Origin: a virus
Length of the DNA stretch: 29,683 nucleotides
Direction: 5' to 3' (one strand)
Virus record (IMG/VR): IMGVR_UViG_3300021957_000202
Location: 1-29,683 of that record
Under the pieces are notes generated by a model. The model saw nothing but the letters and a program-made list of their open reading frames with translations, searched no databases and had not been told where the DNA came from. Of this stretch, positions 6,468 through 12,103 are shown in pieces; positions within the stretch are counted from its first letter, which is position 1, and each line of letters starts with the position of its first letter. The position numbers and the translations under genes are program-made.

Positions 6468-7886
6468 TTATAAAAATTTTGGTAGTTCTATTTCTTTGTT
6501 AAATTCTCTTTTTTTCTCCGTGTACGTCTCGTTTACGTTCTTAGTAAGGTTCTCGTAAAGCTCTATAGCCTTTTGCGTTTTTTGCTGTAGTGCATCTATT
6601 ACCCTTTTTTGACCGTCGCTAATAACTATATCTATAGTTACTTCCTTTGTTTGTCCAAACCTCCAAAAACGTCTAATAGCTTGGTAGTATTGCTCGTATG
6701 AGAAAGTAGGAAAAATAACCGAGTGGCTACAGTGCTGCCAGTTTAAACCGAAGCTAGTCATCTTTGCCTTAGTTATTATTCTCTTTATCTTTCCTGCGCT
6801 AAAGTCCATTAGTATTTGCTCCTTCTTTTCTATTTTCATAGAGCCGGTAATTTCTACCGCTTCCGGATCCATCTCTTTAAGTAGTGCGCTTTCATTATTT
6901 GTATTACACCAATATACTGAAGTCTTACCGGCTGCTAGTTCTACAGCTTTACGGCATCGCTCCGCCTCCGTCTGCTTTTGTTCGTGGCGTATCTCGGTCA
7001 TTGTTTTAGCTACTGGTATTACTATACCCATTTGGCCGTTATGATCGTGCCTAGAAGTATTTACTACCGTATGCGTAACCGTGTTAAGCTTTGGTAATTT
7101 ATAGCGCTCATCACTATAGCCTAAGTCGCTAGGCATCTTACACATTATAGACCATTGATTCACCCAAGCAAAAAAGTCCTTTTCTGCGTGAGGCTTTAAA
7201 TAGTACTTCTCGCCTATATTTCTATTGCGACTGTCTATGCTACTTTGGTTATTCTTAAAAAACTTTGTAAGCATATCAGTATAACCCATATAACCTAAAG
7301 CCTCTGCGCTAGTACCTAGTTCTATAAAGTCATTAGGGCTAGGTGTTGCAGTAGATAAAAACCTATAACGGACCTTTTTTATAAATGTCGTAATTTGGTT
7401 TTTTATCTGCCCTTTAAAGTTCTTTAGTATAGAGCTCTCATCTAATATAACAGCCTCGAAGTCTTCACTATTAAACAAGTGTAAGCGCTCGTAATTACAA
7501 ACTATTATATCTCCTTTAATCTCCCCTTTTAAAGATTGGTATACGTTAGGTATATCCATTTTCTCAGCTTCTTTTATAAACTGAAAACCTACGGCTAAAG
7601 GTGTAAGTATTAGTACTTTCTTACCGGTATACTCTACTACGTTTTTAGCTATGGCTAACTGTATTAAAGTCTTACCTAGTCCAGTATCTGCAAAAATTGC
7701 TATACGTCCTTTTCTTACAGCTCGTTCTATTATTTCTTTTTGGAAGTCAAAAGCTATACTAGGAATGTAAACCGGATCAAAACCCGATTTACTTAAACTG
7801 TGCTTCTTACTTTCTAGAAAATCTAGGTAGCTGGTCTTAGTATCTTTTTTTGTTATGGTAATTCCCATATGCAGTATTTTACTCAT
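6468..7886 (-). CDS. SNF2-like superfamily 2 helicase
   Basis: 472 residues with the SF2 motif series: Q-like region FDFQKEIIERA (46-56), Walker A DTGLGKT (67-73), motif II DESS (149-152) in place of the usual DEAH, motif III STATPSP (178-184), and motif VI QAIRRFWRFGQ near residue 415. The DESS box, the compact size and the motif VI form are those of phage SNF2-like DEAD/DEAH helicases. It probably remodels DNA-protein complexes or branches in replication and recombination. It lies 4 bases downstream of a small basic protein and just before the methyltransferase, forming a likely functional pair. Confidence 0.9.
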   Translation of the reverse strand: MSKILHMGITITKKDTKTSYLDFLESKKHSLSKSGFDPVYIPSIAFDFQKEIIERAVRKGRIAIFADTGLGKTLIQLAIAKNVVEYTGKKVLILTPLAVGFQFIKEAEKMDIPNVYQSLKGEIKGDIIVCNYERLHLFNSEDFEAVILDESSILKNFKGQIKNQITTFIKKVRYRFLSTATPSPNDFIELGTSAEALGYMGYTDMLTKFFKNNQSSIDSRNRNIGEKYYLKPHAEKDFFAWVNQWSIMCKMPSDLGYSDERYKLPKLNTVTHTVVNTSRHDHNGQMGIVIPVAKTMTEIRHEQKQTEAERCRKAVELAAGKTSVYWCNTNNESALLKEMDPEAVEITGSMKIEKKEQILMDFSAGKIKRIITKAKMTSFGLNWQHCSHSVIFPTFSYEQYYQAIRRFWRFGQTKEVTIDIVISDGQKRVIDALQQKTQKAIELYENLTKNVNETYTEKKREFNKEIELPKFL

Positions 7887-7890
7887 TGCT

Positions 7891-8088
7891 TTAAAACTTT
7901 AACCACCTGCTACGGCGTTCGTACTTCCTTACTAAGCCGCCTAAGTTCTTTAGGTGCTTTTGCATCTCGTAGCTATATTCCGTAGCACTTGCTACTATAA
8001 CGGTGTTAATAATCTCCCAGCGCGTTTCTGCTAGGTACTTGCTTACATATCTTTTATGTAGCTGCTTTCTAAAATACTTCTTTAGCAT
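7891..8088 (-). CDS. Small basic protein of unknown function
   Basis: 65 residues, highly basic at both ends (MLKKYFRKQLHKRY and RKYERRSRWLKF) and probably helical. It may bind nucleic acid. Its start overlaps the end of the 50-residue basic gene upstream by 20 bases, and the helicase starts 4 bases after its stop. No family is recognised. Confidence 0.65.
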   Translation of the reverse strand: MLKKYFRKQLHKRYVSKYLAETRWEIINTVIVASATEYSYEMQKHLKNLGGLVRKYERRSRWLKF

Positions 8089-8221
8089 CTTTCTTACGTT
8101 TTATTTTGCGCTTCTTTGGCTTACGCTTACCGGGGTAAAGCGTAGCCTTCAGTCGCTTGTAGTCCTTATTTAGAGCCTTGCTGTTCTTAGCTATGTGCTC
8201 TAGTAATTCCTGCTCATTCAT
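8069..8221 (-). CDS. Lysine/arginine-rich 50-residue protein
   Basis: An ORF starting at ATGAATGAG just after the terminator-like hairpin at 8231-8300. The C-terminal half is dominated by K and R (YPGKRKPKKRKIKRKKDAK), so it should bind DNA or RNA. It ends inside the start of the next gene (20-base overlap). It is the first gene after the hairpin, so it may be read only when transcription passes that element. Confidence 0.55.
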   Translation of the reverse strand: MNEQELLEHIAKNSKALNKDYKRLKATLYPGKRKPKKRKIKRKKDAKEVF

Positions 8222-8230
8222 AAATAAAAA

Positions 8231-8301
8231 AGGGGGGCCGAGATAACAACAACATAACTACTACCTGCCGTATAGAAACGGCAAAAAGAGCCGGCCCCCC
8301 T
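8231..8301 (-). terminator. Strong hairpin with U-run, long structured loop
   Basis: Read on the minus strand, AGGGGGGCCG pairs with CGGCCCCCCT as a perfect 10-bp stem (arms 8231-8240 and 8292-8301). It is followed by TTTTTTATT, as in an intrinsic terminator. The 51-base loop holds its own hairpin, TGCCGT/ACGGCA (8266-8271 and 8278-8283). It begins about 10 bases after the stop of the exonuclease gene. The nested hairpin makes it a candidate for attenuation between the early SSB/exonuclease genes and the helicase genes. Confidence 0.65.
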
Positions 8302-8311
8302 ACACCTAACA

Positions 8312-9088
8312 TTAACTAAAATGATCTCTAATAATATACTGGCTTAACGGTTTGCCCTCTTGGTAGTACTCCCGGTAAACGTCAATAGCTCTAGCTACCT
8401 TTTCCTTACCGCTCTTTATAAAGTCTTCGCCCGTGGTAAATATACCTACGTCGTAGCTGCTCTTATCTACTACCAAAAAAGTAAACTCCTCTAACCCGAA
8501 TAGGTGCGTATAGATTGCCGCCTGGGCATCGTAGCCGAAAGTATAAGCATTATACTTAAACTTATGTATATCGGCAGTAGTCTTTAAGTCTACTATACGC
8601 TGGCCTTTATGTAGTATATCGGCCTTACATCTAAAAGGGAGCCCCATTATATTTCCTATCTGCGGTACTTCCGTAGCCGCTCCGTAGATCATCTCGTAAG
8701 CTTCCGGACAGTCCTTAACCGCTCTAGATACTTTCTTAGCCGTAGCTATCTCTATAACTGTAAAGGTGTTCTCCGGTCCGTACTCTAGCGCAGCGTCTTT
8801 ATACGCTTTCGCGGTCCTGCTCTTTACATCTACTACGTGTAAGCTTTCCTCTTTATGAGGTTCCAACAGTAGCAAATGTATAAGCTTGCCCTCTCGTAGT
8901 GGCTTGCTTTCTACCTGCGCTTCTTTTAAACTAGCTTGGTAGGCTTTGGGGCTTTGCAGTAGCTTCTTCAAGCTGGAGCTGCTTAGAGCTGCCTTGCCTA
9001 AATAACCGTAGTAGAATTCATCGTTAAGCATTTGCTCTAATATCTCTACGCGGTCCCACTCCTTACCGTCTAGTAACTTGATCTTCAT
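8312..9088 (-). CDS. RecB-family PD-(D/E)XK exonuclease (DUF3799/RecE-like)
   Basis: 258 residues. The RecB-nuclease pattern is complete: G67-x3-H71 in REGKLIHLLLLEP, E140 in ATEVPQIG, D157 in FRCKADIL, D167-x-K169 in IVDLKTT, and Q189-x3-Y193 in YDAQAAIYTH. This is the phage family related to RecE and Cas4. It should resect double-stranded ends to feed strand annealing or recombination-dependent replication. No RecT or Erf-type annealing protein is recognised, so the adjacent SSB-like protein may be its partner. The start overlaps the stop of the 57-residue gene by ATGA. Confidence 0.88.
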   Translation of the reverse strand: MKIKLLDGKEWDRVEILEQMLNDEFYYGYLGKAALSSSSLKKLLQSPKAYQASLKEAQVESKPLREGKLIHLLLLEPHKEESLHVVDVKSRTAKAYKDAALEYGPENTFTVIEIATAKKVSRAVKDCPEAYEMIYGAATEVPQIGNIMGLPFRCKADILHKGQRIVDLKTTADIHKFKYNAYTFGYDAQAAIYTHLFGLEEFTFLVVDKSSYDVGIFTTGEDFIKSGKEKVARAIDVYREYYQEGKPLSQYIIRDHFS

Positions 9089-9258
9089 AACTTACTCTCG
9101 TATTCCTGGGTTATAAAATCTACGTTCGTAAGCTCGCTAATTTGCTTTAGTAGCTGTTGCTTTCTTTTGTCGTCGAGATTGCCCCAGTTACTCCGGAGCA
9201 TCTCAACGTACATAAAAGCTAACTTTACCTTATCGGTAGTATAGTTAGTTAGAAACAT
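9085..9258 (-). CDS. Small protein between SSB and exonuclease
   Basis: A 57-residue ORF beginning 3 bases after the SSB-like gene and ending in an ATGA overlap with the exonuclease start. The sequence is helical and charged (TTDKVKLAFMYVEMLRSNW, KQQLLKQISEL). It has no known motif. Its place between SSB and exonuclease suggests an accessory recombination factor. Confidence 0.6.
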   Translation of the reverse strand: MFLTNYTTDKVKLAFMYVEMLRSNWGNLDDKRKQQLLKQISELTNVDFITQEYESKL

Positions 9259-9261
9259 AAC

Positions 9262-9771
9262 TTAAAAGGGTAAGTCGTCAGTTCCAAAGCTAGGAGCTGC
9301 CGCAGGTGTTGGAGCCGGTGCAGGAGGTGCTACCGGTGCCGGTACGCTTTCTGCGTGGCTAGCTTGCTGCACTTGTGGCGCTTCGCTTTCCTTTAACCAT
9401 TTAGCGAAATAAGTAGATAGGGCTACTATCTGCTCTTTAGTGGCCTTAGATCCGTTTAAAAAGGTACAAGCTGCCGTAAGTGCGTGCTGCCTGCTGTAGT
9501 CCTTTCTATTGGAGCTATAGCTAGTACTAGCGCCTCCGCTATTATTGCTATAGCTGTTACTAAAACCTTCGCCATTAGGATTAGGTCTATTAAGCTTAAG
9601 CCTTCCCTCTTTAGGTACTTCGTACTCTACTTCTTCACCGATTGCAAAGCGGAGCTGGGGAGTCTTTCCAAATACTAAGCCGGTAGCTCCGTCGCTTAGT
9701 GTAACCTCAAATTTATAGAGGTCGTTCCATTGGCCCGTAGGCTGGGCTGCCGTTACTGTTGCTTTTTGCAT
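9262..9771 (-). CDS. SSB-like single-stranded DNA-binding protein
   Basis: 169 residues. The N-terminal 65 residues read as a small OB-like beta-barrel (FEVTLSDGATGLVFG, GEEVEYEVPKEGRLKL). A Ser/Asn/Gly linker, a short helical block (RQHALTAACTFLNG to FAKWLKE, 95-128) and a Pro/Ala-rich tail follow. It ends in GTDDLPF, matching the acidic tip of bacterial SSB (DDDIPF) that recruits host repair and replication proteins. It should coat single strands during phage replication. It is not a canonical SSB in the N-terminal part, so I call it SSB-like. A terminator-like hairpin lies upstream, and a 12-bp palindrome abuts its start. Confidence 0.8.
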   Translation of the reverse strand: MQKATVTAAQPTGQWNDLYKFEVTLSDGATGLVFGKTPQLRFAIGEEVEYEVPKEGRLKLNRPNPNGEGFSNSYSNNSGGASTSYSSNRKDYSRQHALTAACTFLNGSKATKEQIVALSTYFAKWLKESEAPQVQQASHAESVPAPVAPPAPAPTPAAAPSFGTDDLPF

Positions 9772-9781
9772 TATATATAAT
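9770..9781. repeat. 12-bp palindrome at the SSB start
   Basis: ATTATATATAAT is a perfect palindrome overlapping the start codon of the SSB-like gene. It could be an operator or simply AT-rich sequence. Nothing else supports a function. Confidence 0.3.
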
Positions 9782-9806
9782 TTAGTTAAACAGTTCTTTT
9801 TAAAAA

Positions 9807-9861
9807 CCCCCAGCCCTTACCTAAAACCAAACCAATAAAATATAAATAGCTGGGCCGGGGG
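9807..9861 (-). terminator. GC-rich hairpin with U-run before the SSB gene
   Basis: On the minus strand CCCCCGGCCC pairs with GGGCTGGGGG (10 bp including one G-U pair) around a 35-base AT-rich loop, and is followed by TTTTTAAAAAG. It starts 9 bases after the stop of the 64-residue early gene. As a terminator or attenuator it would separate that gene from the SSB/exonuclease genes. Confidence 0.6.
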
Positions 9862-9870
9862 TAGTGTTTG

Positions 9871-10065
9871 TTACTTTGATAAATTGCTTTCTCTCCACCA
9901 TTTAGTAAGTAGTACCTTTTGCTCAAATACAATGTCGGCACAGTTCATAATTACCGTGCTGTGTGGAAATTCTTTTTCAGCTTGTGCTCTAGCTTGCTGG
10001 CGTAATTTTACTGCTTGAGTAAAAGCTGCTTCTTCGTGCTGTGTTGTAAATTCTTGAAAAGTCAT
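9871..10065 (-). CDS. First early gene, unknown function
   Basis: 64 residues with a basic, glutamine- and alanine-rich helix (AVKLRQQARAQAEKEF). It has no known domain. It is the first gene after the non-coding region and sits behind the clearest early promoter, with an A-rich leader (AACAACAACAAATAAC) just before ATG. A terminator-like hairpin follows its stop, so it may be produced at higher levels than the rest of the operon. Its start and leader resemble those of the 60-residue gene at 27209-27391. Confidence 0.65.
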   Translation of the reverse strand: MTFQEFTTQHEEAAFTQAVKLRQQARAQAEKEFPHSTVIMNCADIVFEQKVLLTKWWRESNLSK

Positions 10066-10096
10066 AATAATAGTTATTTGTTGTTGTTTGTTATGG

Positions 10097-10129
10097 CTAA
10101 TATACGGCCTTTATTTTCATACTAGCAAA
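10097..10129 (-). promoter_or_regulatory. Early promoter, Bacteroidota type
   Basis: Read on the minus strand, TTTG (10126-10129) is followed after 21 bases by TATATTAG (10097-10104), close to the Bacteroidota consensus TTTG-N19-21-TAnnTTTG. The spacer contains GAAAATAAAGGCCG, similar to the promoter at 27421-27451. It would drive the replication operon, starting with the 64-residue gene. Confidence 0.55.
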
Positions 10130-10162
10130 TAAAAAAGCAAAAAACTTTACTTTATTTTCATA
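10109..10162 (-). repeat. Direct repeat TATGAAAATAAAG, two copies
   Basis: The 13-mer TATGAAAATAAAG occurs at 10109-10121 and 10150-10162 (minus strand), 41 bases apart. The first copy lies in the spacer of the early promoter, the second upstream. This is the layout of a pair of operator or activator sites. Confidence 0.45.
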
Positions 10163-10343
10163 GTGTAAGCTGTAGCCCCTATAAACACTAGCTTTAAGAC
10201 TATAAAAAAAATGTTACTTCCTGGCGCTCACGCGCTCCCGGCCCCAAACAAAAAAAGCTCTAGAAAAAAAAGTAAAAATAAGTTTAAATACCTATTGTGT
10301 AGTTTATAGAAATAGTGCTTTTTACCCTAGTTAGTATTAGTAT

Positions 10344-10430
10344 TAACTAGTTACTAGTAAGTAGTAGCGTAGCTACCTTTAGCTGAAGCTACGGTAGTAC
10401 GCTACTACTACTTAACTTAGTTAGCTAAGT
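10344..10430. repeat. Palindrome cluster with 16-bp bulged stem
   Basis: TAACTAGTTA (10344-10353) and TTACTAGTAA (10351-10360) are overlapping perfect palindromes. Then 10361-10371 pairs with 10398-10408 (11 bp) and 10373-10377 pairs with 10393-10397 (5 bp, one bulged G), leaving a 15-base loop. ACTTAG/CTAAGT around TTAG follows at 10415-10430. Such a density is typical of origins or strongly structured RNAs. Confidence 0.6.
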
Positions 10431-10483
10431 AAGAAAAAAAGAAAACTAGCAAAAGAAAAAAAGAGATCCTTGAAAGGTGAACG

Positions 10484-10509
10484 TTCCCCGGCATTTATGC
10501 AACGGGGAA
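10484..10509. other. Compact hairpin in the non-coding region
   Basis: TTCCCCG-GCAT-TT-ATGC-AA-CGGGGAA folds into an 11-bp stem with a two-base loop and a two-base bulge. Flanking GTGAAC is present on both sides in the same orientation (GGTGAACG and AGTGAACC). It could be part of a small RNA or a protein-binding site. Confidence 0.45.
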
Positions 10510-10520
10510 AAGTGAACCGG

Positions 10521-10543
10521 TAAAACAGCTTAGCTATAAGCTG
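10521..10543 (-). terminator. Possible terminator of the late operon
   Basis: CAGCTTA-TAGC-TAAGCTG is a perfect 7-bp stem on the minus strand, followed by TTTTA. It lies about 125 bases after the stop of the last lysis gene and could end late transcription. The U-run is short. Confidence 0.4.
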
Positions 10544-10667
10544 GGGGTGTACTCTAAAACGAAATATGCTATTTAAGGTATCTAAGAGACGTTCTAAGAG
10601 GCTTTCTTACTAAAGTGGTATATTACCTTACCTTGACTAATTTAAAGGCTTTAAATAGGCTGTTATT

Positions 10668-11075
10668 TTATGACCTACCTATTCTAACAAAAGCTACTAG
10701 AATTACAAGCCCTGCGAAATAAACAAATAGCCACCACCACCAAGGCACTTTAGTAACGGTCTTTACCTTTGTCGGTAGCTCTATAGTTTTAGTAATTGTT
10801 ATCGTATCTGCTTTGCATTGAGCCTCTACGCTTATAGTGTCGTAAGATCTAATAACCCTAGCGCTTACGCGCTCAGTTTCAATTACTATCGTATCTACCG
10901 GTAAAGTAACGGTTACAGTATCTACTACCTCTTTAGGTATGTAAATAGTATCGGTTATAGTTACCTCCGTTTTAGCTGGTGTTAGTGCGTTTCTTAGAGC
11001 TTCGCAGCTCGTTAATGATAACATACCACCAATAAAAAGAAAAGCCCTTAAACGGGCTGTTATTACTTTATGCAT
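10668..11075 (-). CDS. Lipoprotein with C-terminal membrane anchor, unimolecular spanin candidate
   Basis: 135 residues. The N-terminus is a lipoprotein signal: basic MHKVITARLR, a hydrophobic stretch, then lipobox LTSC with C24 as the lipidated residue. The middle is rich in alternating T/V/I strands (TITDTIYIP, TVTVTLPVDTIVIET, DTITITKTIEL). The C-terminus is a single membrane helix, WWWWLFVYFAGLVILVAFV (112-130), with a short basic end. An outer-membrane lipid anchor, a beta-rich ectodomain and an inner-membrane helix are the design of a u-spanin such as T1 gp11, which fuses the two membranes at lysis. It follows small holin-like genes and ends the late operon, which fits. No sequence identity to a known spanin is claimed. 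Confidence 0.7.
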   Translation of the reverse strand: MHKVITARLRAFLFIGGMLSLTSCEALRNALTPAKTEVTITDTIYIPKEVVDTVTVTLPVDTIVIETERVSARVIRSYDTISVEAQCKADTITITKTIELPTKVKTVTKVPWWWWLFVYFAGLVILVAFVRIGRS

Positions 11076-11271
11076 CTTCTATCTTTCCTTTTAGTTCTAG
11101 GTCCCGGTAGAGTACGTAAAGGGCTTTTAGTTCTTCCGCTGTTAAGCTCATAAAAACCGTCTCCCCTTTTAGCGCGTAGATTGGTCCCCCTTGGACGAGG
11201 TCCCAAACTACGGTAACTTCCACTTCTATTCCGCTGTGCTCTAAGTGAAGTATTCCGGCCTCTACTTGCAT
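11068..11271 (-). CDS. Small protein in the lysis region
   Basis: 67 residues, with a beta-rich first half (EVEVTVVWDLVQGG, ETVFMSLT) and a helical end (AEELKALYVLYRDLELKG). Its ATG overlaps the stop of the two-span membrane gene (TAATG), and its end overlaps the spanin candidate by 8 bases. It has no membrane segment. No family is recognised. By position it belongs to the lysis or late accessory genes. Confidence 0.6.
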   Translation of the reverse strand: MQVEAGILHLEHSGIEVEVTVVWDLVQGGPIYALKGETVFMSLTAEELKALYVLYRDLELKGKIEDA

Positions 11272-11441
11272 TAGCTTTTTCTTTTAGGATCTTTTATAAA
11301 GAAAAGGGTAAAAGCTACACCTAGAAAAGCTCCCGCCTCCGTTAGTGTAGCCTTTTCCCAAAACACAAAAGCAAAGCTAGCGCACATAAGTAATACACCT
11401 AGTACGCTAGTCTTCCAGTTGTTAAATATCCGTTCAAACAT
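11271..11441 (-). CDS. Two-span membrane protein, holin candidate
   Basis: A 56-residue protein with two hydrophobic helices: SVLGVLLMCASFAFVFW (residues 12-28) and EAGAFLGVAFTLFFI (33-47). They are joined by a short turn, and the C-terminus KDPKRKS is basic. Size, two spans and a basic tail fit a class II-type holin. It lies in tandem with another small membrane protein (11554-11709) and the spanin candidate. Which of the two forms the lysis hole cannot be told from sequence. Confidence 0.55.
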   Translation of the reverse strand: MFERIFNNWKTSVLGVLLMCASFAFVFWEKATLTEAGAFLGVAFTLFFIKDPKRKS

Positions 11442-11451
11442 TATTCTTTTT

Positions 11452-11553
11452 TTAGCTGCCGCAGGCTTCGCAGTCCGGGTTATCTATACTGCATTGCTCC
11501 GGCTGTTCCTGGTTCTCTAAATCCTCTAGCCAATCGTTAAAGCTGTCCTTCAT
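11452..11553 (-). CDS. Acidic cysteine-containing mini-protein
   Basis: 33 residues, acidic, with three cysteines in EQCSIDNPDCEACGS. It starts one base from the stop of the upstream membrane gene. The cysteine pattern could bind a metal. The tight spacing supports it, but its function is unknown. Confidence 0.45.
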   Translation of the reverse strand: MKDSFNDWLEDLENQEQPEQCSIDNPDCEACGS

Positions 11554-11709
11554 TTACTCCTTTTCTTTATTCATTAAATACCACCTTTGAGCGGTATACG
11601 CTATAGAAACTAATAACAGTACTATTTTTAGCGTATCTTCTAAGGTACTAAAACTAATCGCCATAGTAGCGGCATTCATAAAATATACTTTAAGGTCGGT
11701 AGTATTCAT
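11554..11709 (-). CDS. Single-span membrane protein, possible holin or antiholin
   Basis: 51 residues. A central amphipathic part (TMAISFSTLEDTLKIV) leads into one membrane helix (LKIVLLLVSIAYTAQRWYL) and a charged tail (MNKEKE). It is placed between the tail genes and the two-span holin candidate, so the pair may act as holin and antiholin. This is inferred from topology and context only. Confidence 0.5.
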   Translation of the reverse strand: MNTTDLKVYFMNAATMAISFSTLEDTLKIVLLLVSIAYTAQRWYLMNKEKE

Positions 11710-11722
11710 TTTTTAGTATTGG

Positions 11723-12100
11723 TTAGGGTTGTTCTTGATCTTCCGGCTCCGGAGGATTACAGTAATTACTTTCCGGGTAGAGCTGGCAGTAAGTCTTTGC
11801 GTATTCATCTCTTTGGCTTGAGCTTCCGTAATTGTGTATTCCCATAGGCGTAGGCCAAACGATAAACTCCTCCCAAGATTGTAGAGGCGTTATAGACCAA
11901 GAAACATCTACCGCATATTTTGTAGATACTACGGCTTCTTTTATGGTGTTGCCTTCCTCATCTATTACGGGAGGTTCAATAGTTAGGTAGCCTAACTTAA
12001 CCACCGATTGCGTGAGGTTGCCTTCTTCGTTTCTTAAAAGGTCAATAGAGGCGTTAGCTTCTGCCTCATCTACGAACTCGTATTTTCTTGTTAGCTTCAT
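11723..12100 (-). CDS. Small tail-end protein of unknown function
   Basis: 125 residues with mostly beta-type sequence and a proline- and acid-rich tail (NPPEPEDQEQP). Aromatic stretches (VSWSITPLQSWEEFIVWP) suggest a surface or binding domain. It starts 3 bases after the 555-residue tail protein and belongs to the same CTAG-free block as the two receptor-binding genes. It could be a tail-tip or fibre-associated protein, but no family is assigned. Confidence 0.6.
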   Translation of the reverse strand: MKLTRKYEFVDEAEANASIDLLRNEEGNLTQSVVKLGYLTIEPPVIDEEGNTIKEAVVSTKYAVDVSWSITPLQSWEEFIVWPTPMGIHNYGSSSQRDEYAKTYCQLYPESNYCNPPEPEDQEQP

Positions 12101-12103
12101 ATC

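Larger units (their letters stand above)
10066..10667. other. 600-base non-coding region rich in palindromes
   Basis: No credible gene on either strand. It divides the structural/lysis genes from the replication genes. Contents from right to left: an AT hairpin (10640-10656), a terminator-like hairpin (10526-10543), a compact hairpin (10484-10509), a purine-only-like tract (10431-10467), a cluster of palindromes with a 16-bp stem (10344-10430), a GC island in AT-rich DNA (about 10221-10246) and the early promoter. It could hold the replication origin, a regulatory RNA or the late terminator. I cannot decide among these. Confidence 0.6.

Noticed and set aside
10470-10560. Possible tRNA or tmRNA from the stacked hairpins in the non-coding region
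   Set aside because: No T-loop GTTCGA-type sequence, no acceptor stem of 7 bp at the right distance and no anticodon arm could be fitted.
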